This document shows, piece after piece, positions 47,108 to 58,232 of a stretch of DNA of 64,000 nt. Location: positions 424,508-488,507 of the forward strand of contig JADNRY010000018.1 of NCBI GenBank assembly GCA_015501585.1. Direction: 5' to 3'. This DNA is from Rhodocollybia butyracea. Lineage: Eukaryota; Basidiomycota; Agaricomycetes; Agaricales; Omphalotaceae. The position numbers were made by a program, and so were the translations under genes. Each line of letters begins with the position of its first letter. Position 1 is the stretch's first letter. The notes under the pieces were generated by a model. That model had not been told where the DNA came from. It did no database searches and was given only the letters and a program-made list of their open reading frames with translations.

Positions 47108-47324
47108 GGCGGACTCGGAGGAAATGAAGAAAGATATGTATGGTGATCTGGACTATATTATTATACAAGATGGCCGCATTCTTGAGAACCTTGTTGAGCT
47201 TTTTAGATTGAATTCGAATCCGAATCCAGGGGTAGCTAAATCATTAATATTTACGGATGCCACGTGGTGGGCCGGAAGCTTTCCGAAATTTCGCCGTTGT
47301 TCGCCGAATTATCTGATTTTGCTC
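47108..47324. promoter_or_regulatory. Divergent promoter, methyltransferase / NDUFB8-like
   Basis: About 217 bp lie between the two start codons. No core element was identified. Confidence 0.4.
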
Positions 47325-47931
47325 ATGTCCTCCATTGTTCAACGAGCAGCCTGGCGCGCTGCTCGCCGTCCTTTTACCAGATATGCCTCGACTTACCGAA
47401 AGTCCTCGTCTGAACACATGGAAGAAATTGGCCGAGACTCTTCGTTTAATCCCATGATAGACATTAACACCGATCCTGAACCTCTCGAACACTATGAATA
47501 CGCTCCGCCAGTATCTCGCCAGTATCTTACTCCGTACGGCTGGAACGACATGGCAATGAGACGAAACTTTGAGGACCCTGTGAGGAAAACTGATGGTTTT
47601 TCTGTTTTCTTATCTTACGTCTCTTTGTAGCTTCCCGAACACGATGAACTGCACTCCATGTGGGGTCCTGATATCCCTCCTCCAGGCGTCAGCTCACGCA
47701 TGGCCTTGACTCACTTTTTACTCGCAGTCGGTGCATTCACTGGCATCTTTTTTTCAATCAAGTCCTTCTTAACCCCAGAACCTCATTTTATCCGTCGAAC
47801 ATATCCTCATGATGGATTGGTAACGGAACTCGGAGGGCTCACCGAGAATAAGGTATGTTGTAGCTTGTATTGCAATGCCGTAGCTTACCGTTTATATCCA
47901 GGCTCGGATTGAGGAAGAAAGTGAAGATTAA
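47325..47931 (+). CDS. Mitochondrial complex I accessory subunit, NDUFB8-like
   Basis: The ATG at 47325 gives a basic presequence, MSSIVQRAAWRAARRPFTRY, fitting mitochondrial import. After PPVSRQYLTPYGWNDMAMRR the second exon starts LPEHDELHSMWGPDIPPPG and carries one membrane helix (ALTHFLLAVGAFTGIFFSIK, about 47700-47765). It continues HFIRRTYPHDGLVTELGGLT. A third small exon adds ARIEEESED, stop at 47931. Size (about 165 residues), single helix and the W-G-P motif before it match the NDUFB8/ASHI type of NADH:ubiquinone oxidoreductase. The exact subunit name is less sure than the complex I call. Confidence 0.65.
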
Positions 47932-48180
47932 TTCGTGGTGATCCTTATACTTACTTGGTGTTAGCCCAATTACAGTCTTTTTTGAGAACAAGGACGCGTT
48001 GGACCTCGTGTACACAAGATCTTTGAGCAGTATTACTATAGCCTGAATACCTTGGAAGACGGATCTGAGGTACACTCCGAGGTGCAAGGCATGAACACCG
48101 AACGTACTCATTCCTCAATCACGACATCGAGTACAAAATCTAGTTCTTTCCATGACATAGTCTAAGGCTGCATTATACGC

Positions 48181-51100
48181 TCATACATCAATACTTCCGG
48201 CGCGATTAGATAACGACTTCCCGATAGGCTTGGGTTTAGGCCGGGGTCGCAAATTCACGGCTAGCGGAGGTGTATCCACAATCTTGTCCGGTTCTGATCC
48301 TGGTCCATATTCGTCCTCGTCATCTTCTACGGAAGATTCTTTATTCTTTCTTCCAGTTTGGGCTTGACCACGAGGTGCCCGTCGACCTCGAGTTACTTTC
48401 TTGCCTCTGGAAGATCCTTTTGTTGACATCGTCTCCCTGTCTTTCCTCGAGACCCGTGGTTTTTTCTTGACAGACGGTGCCTCTTCTTCCTCTCGATCCT
48501 CGCCTTCGTCGTTTGAAGATATCTCATGAGCCGAAGAGGCTGCATTTTTACGCTTTCGGAAATCAGATACTACTTGTTGTAAACGTTTGCTCGCATACGC
48601 TTGACGTTTTTTGGGAGCAGCGGTGCCACTCCCAGCGGACATGTCGAAAAAGGTGTTGAGATTACCCTGGCGATTCAGAGCGTTGACCTAAGTAGCTGTT
48701 AGTTGGAGAGTTTATTGACATTGGAAATGGAAGACAACAAACCTGGCCTCGTTTTCCCACCTTCTGGATTATGGGCAAAAGTAGGTCGTCTACTTTCGTT
48801 TGCCCCCAACCAAGTTCCTCGTGTAAAAATCTGGACAAGGCATAAGGTTCAGTCAAGGGATGGCAGAAGTCACACTAACGCGCGGAGGGCATCCAGATCA
48901 GGTAGACCCCATTTGAACGGCTCGTCGGAATCATCCACGGTTGGATGATAGTAAGCGTCTCTCTGTTTCTGATGTCAGAATAACCTCGACCTTGACGGCA
49001 AAAGACTTACCACCGCGGCATTTGGCCAATCAGCGGGAAGGAAGAGATCTTTGAATTTCTTTTTCTGCAAATAAATCTTGATCGACTAGACACAGGATGG
49101 GACACGCAAACTTACAAATCTCTTGCGAAACGGCGATTTATTATCGTCTTCATGGTCCTTTCCCGATTGAACTTTCAACCACCAATCTTTGAACTTGTGA
49201 AGCCCATCATCTCCAGGAAATTCTTCCAATAGTTCCATGGCGACTACGGGGCCCACGCCTTGAAGGCCTTCAACATAATCACTGCCCAAGAGGTATGCAA
49301 GCTGTATGAGAGTTGCTTGGTCCAATCCAAGCTCTCTGTCCAAATCCGATAGCAGGAAGCATTCCACTGTTTTGGATTGGTTGAACATATTCTTGAACAC
49401 GCGATAACCTCCGAACAGGAAAACATCGGAATCATCTGTGATGATACCGTCAACAAGATTCAAGGTTAGCAGTTCTGCACATTGAGCTTCTGCCTCCATG
49501 GGTGCGGTTATGTATGGGATTCCGAAAAGCCGTAACATTATCTGCGAAAGAGTGCTTAACTGAGAAGCTTGGAGATTTTGTTCATTACGCACCATAATCT
49601 GGGTGACCATCTGTTGGTTGACATCCTCTGCATCGCGCATCGCGTTTCTTTTTTGCTGATCAAGCGAAGCTATTTCGTCGTCGATTTCACGCCGCACGTC
49701 ATCAATATTGCGCCCTTTCACCTGAGACACAAACTGGGCAAAGTCACCTTCCTCGGCGTCAGGGTTCATTTCATGAGCTGCGTCCCAATCCTCTTCTTCT
49801 GCAGGAGGAGTCGGTGGACGCGAATGGTTTTGTTCTGCATCTGGTGAAGGCGACTTGGAATGTGAAACCGTCAGGTTGTTCGTTGTTGGAGGATCTGATA
49901 CATTAGCAACTACCTCTTGGATGAGCTCGCGTTCTGTATGCAAATCCAAGACAGGAACTTCCTCCATGTCGTCGTCACCATCTGGAGGTGGCAAAGCAGC
50001 AGGAGAGGAAAGACCTATGTTTGAAAGAGATGGTACTTTCGCTATGTTGGCATCCTCGTTAGCTGATTTCCCAAAAAGAGGAATCCGCATGACATCGATA
50101 TTCATTTGCGATATCGGAGATGGAACAGGTTCGGTCAAGGTGCTATTTGTGGGAAGCGTATCTGATTTATGTATGGGTGAGGGGGCCGTAAGAGACGGCG
50201 AGAAAGCTTTAGGTAGAGAAGAAAGAGGCAGTTTGCTTACACTCGGAGAAGCTTTTGGAGTGGACACCTTTGGCGGAGAAGACTTCAGAGTACTTTTCGG
50301 GGTAGAGGAGAGTGGAGATTTTCGTGCGGTGAGAAGAAACGGTTGACCAAAGGATGTGGACGATGAGGGACCAGCATTGGCTATAGACAAAGCAGTCTCT
50401 AACCTCGAACGAGAGCTAGAGGGCGTTTTATCCTGCTCTTGCTCAATTGCGGCCGATCCAGGGTTAGTTTTGACAGCAGTGCTTGAAGATGATGAGCCGT
50501 TCATTGGCAAGGACGCCTTGCTCGAGTATTCTATTGACTCCTGTATAGCAAAGGCAAGTTCTTCATCTTCCTCCCAGACATCATCAGGCGGTGCCCGCAT
50601 TGGGAAGTCTTCTACCTCATCATCTTGCTCAAAGTCAAACAATGGAATCTGGGTAGACTTTCCCATCGCTTTTGTACTCAGTGGTGCCAGGGGCTTTGGC
50701 GAGTAACGGCCAGCGATAGCAGTCAAAGCCGACTGTCTGCGATAATTTCTGAGATCAGGATCAATATCGCATTCTGCAGGGCTGTAATGCAACATCCAAT
50801 AAGAATTTACAACCGCGACCGCGACGTTGACTCACATGTTCACTTCCTCCATCTCATCTTCATCGCTATCTTTCATAATAAGATCACTTGCGTGCTCCTC
50901 TTCGTGGTCGATGACAATGGGCTTCTGTTTTGTTCCTTCATCCCTTATACCGAGAATCCAGCCTCCCGTAGGTCCTTCGTTCCTAATGAGCATGTACTCT
51001 CGGTTCCGTTCACTAGCGATTCGAACAGGAATAGAGATATGTGCTTTTCCAATGCTGTCAGTTGTCGTTAACAGCTGTTGAGTGAGAGAATTTCTTTGTT

Positions 51101-52143
51101 TAAGATTCTTGATTTGTTGCTTCGAAAAGTCAAGCGGAGTAGGTGCACTCTTCAACATTTGCTGAAGGCGAGTATATGAAGTCTGTCGTGATTTCAGGCG
51201 AAGATCGCCGACGATTTCATACTGCACCTCGGTTGGCAGCTCCCTAAAGGCAGCGGAGGTGACATCAAAGTCCTCTGGGCGCATGTTCTCAATGAAGGAA
51301 CGTAGTTCTTCTTCTGTAGCTAGACGAGGGTCAGGCGCAGAGGACCGAGTAGCTTCTGCAATTCTCTCCTCCAAATTAATCTCAGGAAGCCGATAGGGAT
51401 CATGGTCATAGAATTTGTTCTTCTTGCCTGATGAAGTCGATTCTTTGGCTGTTTTCTCCTTCCTATGAGGCGTTGTAGGTATGGTGGAATCAATATCTTC
51501 GAGGTATACGATTTCCTCTTCGGCGTCTGCAAGTTCCGGTGCTTTACCCTTCCCTTTCGTCGGCCTAGGAATATTTTAATAGATAAAATGTGAAAAGGTA
51601 GAAATTAGAACGCACGATGTCTTGACATGCTTGAGAGCCTCTCTTCTCAATTGAGCAGCCAGAAGTCTCTCAGCGAGTTTGACGTGACTGGCTGCCGCCC
51701 CAATTTTCTTCTTTCTTCGCTCGTTCTACAGTAAAGCTGTTTAGCAAGAGCGTGTACCTGCAGAAGAATAATCACACACTAATGTCTCTCGCTTTAGAAC
51801 TGGGGCGCCTCCATCGAAAACGAAGACGGGTTTCATCCCATAGAATAGGAGTTTACAGATCCGACGCAGAAAGCCACTGTGAAAGTGGTATAAGCAGTAG
51901 TAAACCAGCTGAAACCGTATAGCACATACAGAACATGAGCGTTCACGAGTGCTCGGCCATCTTTTGCCCTCATTGTGGCTTGGAACTGATAGATCCAGAT
52001 ACTTGAATCAATGGCCACTATCTTCCCCTCCATCGTTTCTAACCTAAACTAATCAGAAACGCGTCGATCAGCCCAAGCAAGGACTTCTACATTACAGGCC
52101 GCCCAACTGGCGTTAGCAATGTCCATAGTGATTTTACACCCAT
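48181..52143 (-). CDS. RAD2: DNA repair endonuclease Rad2/XPG
   Basis: A structure-specific nuclease that cuts 3' of bulky lesions in nucleotide excision repair. The first exon, 5' end at 52143, gives [16 protein letters not shown], spliced to [20 protein letters not shown] and then [20 protein letters not shown] (DGGAP), the XPG N-domain. An acidic spacer of about 600 residues follows, with Ser/Pro-rich tracts (50000-50700). The I-domain reads [39 protein letters not shown] and [20 protein letters not shown] (catalytic acids and helix-hairpin-helix, about 49230-49530). The C-terminus is Lys/Arg-rich, likely nuclear and PCNA-binding (GNLNTFFDM near 48645), ending at 48181. Frames are intact. 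Confidence 0.94.
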
Positions 52144-52297
52144 GTATCAAGTTTCATTAGAGTTCGTTGTGCTTTCGTAGGTTGCGTTGACAATGATTGA
52201 CAGTGACAATGAAAGAGTGAGTCAAGTGACTCAGCAGCAGCGCTCTTTAAAGTCACATGTTTGATAATGTTAGCTTTGACCTTTTTTTAACTAAAAC
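52144..52297. promoter_or_regulatory. Shared divergent promoter, RAD2 / EFM4
   Basis: 154 bp lie between start codons. It holds TGACAATGATTGACAGTGACAATGA-type repeats near 52190-52212, a possible upstream element. Confidence 0.4.
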
Positions 52298-53220
52298 ATG
52301 GGCAGCATAGAATTCGAGGCTTCAAGATTAGGCACCAAAGAACAGTGTGTATGCTACACAACGAGGCTCTAATGCACTGATCTCCTCCTAGCTGGGACTC
52401 AGTATACTCCAGGGAGCTCACGTCATTCAAAGAAATCGGCGATGAAGGCGAGGTCTGGTAGGTCACCTTAGTGAAGAGCTTCACTGGTCAAAGATGCGCT
52501 CTAACATGATTATAATAAATTAGGTTTGGTGAAGAAAGTGTATACAAGATGGTACAATGGGCCGCTAAACATGTTCCCCCATCCAATGACCCGATGATTC
52601 TCGATATAGGTAGTGGGAACGGAGCCCTGCTTTTTTCCCTGTTCGAGGACGAAAATTACTCTCCCAAACTTCTATATGGTATTGACTACAGCGAAGACGC
52701 CGTGATCCTTGCTAAAAACATTGCTCAAAAACGCGGCGCAGCAGAAATCACTTTCAACATTTGTGATTTTTTGTCCCAGGATCCTCCCATCGCCGATGTG
52801 CGGAGGACCGCTGATAGTATAAACACTTGGGATCTGCTTCTGGATAAAGGAACATACGATGCGATTGCTCTGGGAGAGAAAGACAACTTGGGTAGATCAT
52901 CTGTTTTTTCGTACCCATCGAGAGCAGCCAGATTAATCAAACCCGGCGGTTTTTTCCTAATTACTTGTGAGTTTCGTCGTTTTGACCTCGAAAAATACGG
53001 TTCAAACATTCTGTATAGCATGTAATTTTACTGAGCAAGAGCTCCGAGCCAACTTCGCAACAGAGGAGACTGGCCTTTTATATCAGTGCGTATATCGATT
53101 CTTCGTTTGTTGCGTCTCTTGATTCAGTACAGTTCAAGCATAAAGTACGCCACATTCACATTTGGAGGTCAGAGTGGCGCAAAGTACTCAAGCATCGCGT
53201 TTCAAAAAACTACTCAATAA
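52298..53220 (+). CDS. EFM4: Protein-lysine methyltransferase Efm4 (METTL10 type)
   Basis: Efm4 methylates a lysine on translation elongation factor 1A. The first exon MGSIEFEASRLGTKE joins at an intron (about 52345-52390) to HWDSVYSRELTSFKEIGDEG and EVWFGEES. The SAM core is NDPMILDIGSGNGALLFSLF (about 52585-52645), then LLYGIDYSEDAVILAKNIAQ and WDLLLDKGTYDAIAL (the family D-K-G-T motif). A last exon group gives CNFTEQELRANFATEETGLL and FTFGGQSGAKYSSIAFQKTT, the usual C-terminal end, stop at 53218-53220. The stop lies 7 bases from the stop of the convergent SGD1 gene. Confidence 0.9.
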
Positions 53221-53227
53221 CAAGACT

Positions 53228-56200
53228 CTACATAGCAGGTAGCCCGCTTTGTAAAGCATCCTTTCCAATGACCTTCCCCCATTCTACCAATTTAACGATA
53301 CCAATATCGACATCATCTAATACAAGCCCCTTCGAAAGGAAAAAAATCAAGCCCATAGACAACGTCTGTAGCCGGCTAGCTTTGACGAAGATATCCTCGA
53401 TGGAGGCTCTATTCCGTGAAGACAAGACGTCAGTGCCCATGAGAGGGGACTTCGACTGGCTGCTGAGGAAAAGACCGATGAACAGCTGCTGTAAGAATGT
53501 TCGAGTCTGAGGTTTGAGTAGAGTAAAATCAATGGGCTAAAAGTGTGCTTTTGAGCTAAAGGATATAAACAAAGAACACAAATCGTACCTTCAAAACAGC
53601 AAGTGTAATGGAACCTTTTGCAATCCACCAGGCATAAGCTTTCGCCAAGTTCTTGATCCTTGTGGAAGATATCGATTTGATCTCGAAGTCCCCTCCGTCA
53701 TGCAAACTCTTGATTACTTCTGCACCGCCCACGTTGGTCTCACCGAGATCGCGCAAAAAATCCCACATGCAATATTGCAAGGTGATCTTGTACGAATGCG
53801 AGAGCGAGCACAGTTGCTGGCATACCAAGGTGTAGTAAGGATTGTATGCCTTTTCCTATAAGGACATCAATCACAGGTCATAAATGTTGGAAACCTCCTT
53901 ACATTTCCACAACAATGTAGCAGGACGCGGACAATTTCTCGTTGTTGCACTTCAGTAAGCTTTAACTGAGATAGGCGTTCGCAAGCATCAACATAATCCT
54001 GTTAATGATCGAATATGAGTATCACAAACCAAGGCCGACACAACAAGAAGTACATCACTACTCATCAGCACAACGAATATACTTCGTCGTATGTCTGTGT
54101 TCATACCGTGCTTTTTAGCCAGCTTTAATAACGCGCTGCCAGCCAGAGGATCTCCACTCTGTGGAGCATCGGTCACAGCAATAGTCTGAGTAGAGTCCTG
54201 CTGCCTGTCCGTCAACGGATCTCCCGACCAAGCAGCACCGACTAGCCACCATTTGCCTTTGGTCTCCGCCGAATGAAGGTCATCCAATGTGACCCGTAAA
54301 GGTTCGTGAGAGAGGACTACATAAAAGGCTTTGAGCGATAGGAACGACAAAGGCAACAAGTTGTTTACCATGACGCTTCTTACCAACACCGGAAAGAAAT
54401 TTCTTCATTCGTTCAACCGCCTCGCCTCCTTGGTTCTGGGTCCCGAGGCGTTTAAGCTTGTTGTTCTTGAGGTTGTTTAACGTTTCGAGCATGAAGCGTG
54501 TCCGCGATCTACAGGTAGTGATCAGTTTTCAGTTAGTTGCTTAAACCAGCTCCACCAACGATAAAGCTGCTTCCTGTCCGTCCAGCTTATTTTGGATTAT
54601 CAGAATGATATCCTTCAAAGCGAGAGGATCGTCAGTGCGCAACTGTTGTCCCGAATCTGGACGAACGGAGAATCAATGGAACAGATTTGTACTGTATCAT
54701 AAGGCCTACTCACTTCGAACGATCTTGAGTAGTAACTCAACCTGGAATTCTTGAATGTTTTGGTTCAATAGCGCACGAATTATATCGAACACTAGCACGC
54801 TTGATATGACTTGAAAGTTGTACAACTCGGATAATAAAACAATCAGGTTTGATGCTTCTTTTCCATTTTCCTCTGACTTTTCTTCATTTGTGCCTGTGAT
54901 AGACGTATCGGTCGAAAGGACAGTGGAAAGATGCTTTTCGTAAGAAGAGACCACGTTTTGTATAAAGTACGCAGCTTAGGGTAAATAGTAAATGCGGGGG
55001 CTTTGGAGAGGTATAGTTTACACATACCAAACTCGATTCCAACTACTTTGTGAAGGCTTGACACAAATGCTGCGTAAAGTACAACATAAGAATCCAGCAA
55101 CGACGAATGCGAGCTTATGCCGTCAATGATCAAGTTGGTAATTGTCGAGGTAACGTCTACCAGATACGTTAGAATAAAGGAATCGACGACATACGATGAA
55201 CTTTACCATGCCGCCGATGGTCGCGGTAAATCCCTTCTATGCTTTCGAGCATTGAGGCGATATTCTGTTCACTCATCCTGCATAATGAAGATATGAAACG
55301 TGAAGAACGACGTAAAAATCGTTCATACCTATTCAACAGACCTTTCAACTGCTTCAAAAGTTTGGTTTGTTCTTCAGAATCTTGCGTCTCGAATTTTGCC
55401 CGTAGATGCGGAGGAACATATCTTGTGGCTAGAGATATTTTGGCATCAATATTTCGTCAGGGGAAGCACCAGAAATTCATACCCGGCGCGGATGAGGTAG
55501 ATTCGTGCAGCGTCGAACTTGCAGGGCCTTCTTGTTCACTTACTTCATCTGAATGTTCAATCCCAAGCCATTCCTCTTCTTCTATCATTCTATCATCGTC
55601 TTCTACCTCCTCTTCCTCATTTCCCATATCCACAGGTTCCTCATCGTCATTCTGATCCAATACGTCGTCTTCATCATCGTCATCGTCATCGTCTTCATCT
55701 TCGATGTTATATTCCTCAGCATCATTTTCATCATACTGAATCATTCAAGAATTTCAGCACGTTACAAAGTGAGAAGGTGAAAGATATACTTTGAACGGCC
55801 GTTCTAATGAATCGGCGAAGTCGAAGAGGTCTGAAAGTACTTTTCAGATAGGGAGTTTGAGAGAGATAGGAAATGTCCTACCATCTAGCCCATCATCGAA
55901 TCGTTTTGATTTCTTGTCTTTTGAATAGCCAAGCTTTGCTTCCAAATGCGCAATGTATGCATCCTCGTCTCTTTCCTGTTGCGAACGGGCTATGGGTGGC
56001 TTTAACGTAGTAGCCTTTGAGTTGTTAGATAGTTTTTCTAAAGCGGTAGTTTTGAGGGCAGTCTTCTTTTTTGGGGAGGTTATTGTCGATTTTGAGGACA
56101 TTGCCTGACTCCCGGAAGAAGCCTTTGGTCTAGATACAGGCTCAGGGTCCAGCTTTATTTTTTTTCCTGGGAGGTGCGTTGTCCTCGATCTGTGCAGTTC

Positions 56201-56435
56201 GCGCATTGTTGCTAGAGAAGAACTCTGCTTTTCGATGTTTTCGATCCTCTCGGAGCTGTTTGCGGGATTCTTTTCGGGTAGTCTTTGTAAATTTGCGCTT
56301 GCCAGTAGAGGTGCCTGCGATATTGTAGGTGTAATAAACAGTTTACGAGAGCTTCTACTCACCATCCGACTCTTGAATTTGCTCAAGAAGGCTGGAGGGC
56401 AAACGAGTTGTCGAAGTTTTCGTTCTAACAGGCAT
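53228..56435 (-). CDS. SGD1: Nucleolar MIF4G/MA3 protein Sgd1/Nom1
   Basis: An 18S rRNA maturation factor of the nucleolus. The start MPVRTKTSTTRLPSSLLEQI is followed by a basic region (LHRSRTTHLPGKKIKLDPEP). A strongly acidic tract (about 55550-55750) consists almost only of Asp and Glu. The MIF4G domain includes GLLNRMSEQNIASMLESIEG, TNLIIDGISSHSSLLDSYVV and ASNLIVLLSELYNFQVISSV, then LLNQNIQEFQVELLLKIVR. LNNLKNNKLKRLG and VERMKKFLSGVGKKRH follow. The MA3 domain comprises MNTDIRRSIFVVLMSSDDYV, QREIVRVLLHCCGNEKAYNP and ISSTRIKNLAKAYAWWIAKG. It ends at 53228. About ten introns; the frame is consistent. Confidence 0.92.
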
Positions 56436-56532
56436 TGTGCAACAATGCAAGTTTTGCCTCTAGGCAGTTAGTTTCGTGAACTCGTGACCCGCGTCAACTT
56501 CGCGTCGTGGTTCATCACAAACTCTTTCCTCA
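56436..56532. promoter_or_regulatory. Shared 97-bp divergent promoter, SGD1 / RMI1
   Basis: This is all the sequence between the two start codons, a ribosome biogenesis gene and a genome stability gene. Confidence 0.55.
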
Positions 56533-58111
56533 ATGCCTCCTGTCTCTGCGGCAGTTACCAATTTTCTCAAAGTACAATATCCGAAACCAAATGTGGATCC
56601 AGTAAATAATATCCTCTTATCCGCCTCACATCGTTTGCTAAACTTTGTCTTTCATGCAGGAGTGGCTTCAAGCATGCTACGACTGGGTCATATCTGAAAA
56701 GAACCTGAATCCAGTCACAGACATGCAGCAGATTATTCAAGAGGTTGAAAATCAGCTTCTTGAATCAGATCTTCGTGACTCGATGCTTCATGGCACTGGG
56801 ATACCACACGACATTGCCGACAGTAACACGGCTCATTGTAAATTGACTGGACCTCCGATTCTCGTACAGATTGAGGCAATCACAGACGTAGGAGTTAGTG
56901 CGTACAGCTTGAATAAGACGCGACTTATCAGAGAAGAAAGAAAAAACGCTGGTGAAGAACAAGAGGGAGAAGCCGATGGAGAAATTGAAGGTGAAGGGCC
57001 GATACCGAATTATAGTCGCTCTATGCTGAGACTGGATATCAGTGACGGTGCGACAAGGCTGCGCGCGGCAGAGTACCGTCCGATACCTGAACTCACTCTT
57101 GGTGGGACGCCACTTGGATACAAAGTAAGTGGCGGACTCACCCAAACAGTTCATGGACTTAGTTTCGTGTTCTAGTTGCAGATACAGAATGCAGATGTCC
57201 GCAGAGGTATTGTCTTCCTCGAACCGCGAAGCATCACTCTCAAAGGACATATGGTCTCTGAACGTAATGAAAACCAACAAGCAGAATTCGCACACGGACT
57301 GAGGCAGCGACTGGGGTAAGTGTTATTTGAGTGCATTTACCTCAATATTCTGCTCATATTGTTTGAAAGGCTTCCTGAACCTGATGCAGATCCAGCTATA
57401 GCCCAGAATCCCGCGCTTGCGCAAAATGCACGGGACGTCAGATCGCCTCTGCGTGAAATCTCTCCTCCTCCATCTCCAACTCTTCTTGGTAGTACTCATC
57501 CTCACTTTGATGATGAAGATCAGCCTAGGCGACGGCGTGTACCAAATGATCTAGTATCTGTACAGAGCACTTCTAACTTCAACAATCCGTCTTCATTCTT
57601 CAACGACGACAGAAATGCAAACCAAGGCACAATGGCCTCTCACGAGATGCTTCGAGATGCTCTTCGCCTATCTCCCGTGCCCAGGTCCACTTTGTTTGAC
57701 AGCGATGACGAAAACAAAGATGTAGACCAGGAAACAAGACATAGACTTATAAAACCCATTCCTGCACGAGTGCGGAATAGTTTTACCTCCACAACTGGGA
57801 ATGGAAAGGCTTCACAGGCTGCAGAGAGTGACTATGATGGTGATGATATGTTTGAGGACTTGCCTTCATCTTTTTTCGACGACATGGACCAAGTGCTTTC
57901 CCAGAGCATGCAATCCATGTCTACTTCAGCTTCCGGTGTCCCGCTAGCAGGCAGGAGTTCGGGGAGTTTCCCTGTCGGCACACAAGCGATTATCATTGAA
58001 GATAATGAAGAGGATGATAAGGAGAACGTTGCAGTTCAAACCAGACACGTACGACCACGAATTGCGCAACTGAATCCAAACGACGTTATTGAGCTCTCAG
58101 ATTCCGATTAG
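56533..58111 (+). CDS. RMI1: RecQ-mediated genome instability protein 1 (OB-fold)
   Basis: Rmi1 is the OB-fold partner of topoisomerase III and RecQ helicase, dissolving double Holliday junctions. The start MPPVSAAVTNFLKVQYPKPN joins to EWLQACYDWVISEKNLNPVT (DUF1767 helices). The OB-fold follows: GPPILVQIEAITDVGVSAYS, SMLRLDISDGATRLRAAEYR and PIPELTLGGTPLGYKLQIQN, then DVRRGIVFLEPRSITLKGHM. The long C-terminal part is acidic and Ser-rich (DDMFEDLPSSFFDDMDQVLS) and ends NPNDVIELSDSD, which resembles a SUMO-interacting motif (inference). Introns near 56574-56657, 57124-57177 and 57316-57369. Confidence 0.9.
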
Positions 58112-58173
58112 GAAGGAAGCAGCTTTTGTATCACTTCATAAATTATAATGGATACATAAATAGGCTGTTTTTC

Positions 58174-58179
58174 AATAAA
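58174..58179 (+). terminator. Likely polyadenylation signal of RMI1
   Basis: AATAAA lies 63 bases after the RMI1 stop and before the first coding sequence of the VPS3-like gene. Confidence 0.4.
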
Positions 58180-58232
58180 AACCTGTAAATTCCCACAGTC
58201 AGCCCCTCCCGTTCATATACGGCGACCAATGC

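Noticed and set aside
49569..50706. Several plus-strand frames opposite RAD2
   Set aside because: Shadows of the Ser/Asp-rich RAD2 spacer; the XPG domains on either side fix the true strand.
55519..55794. Plus-strand His/Arg-rich frame opposite the SGD1 acidic tract
   Set aside because: A mirror of GAT/GAC/GAA-rich coding sequence; no independent evidence.
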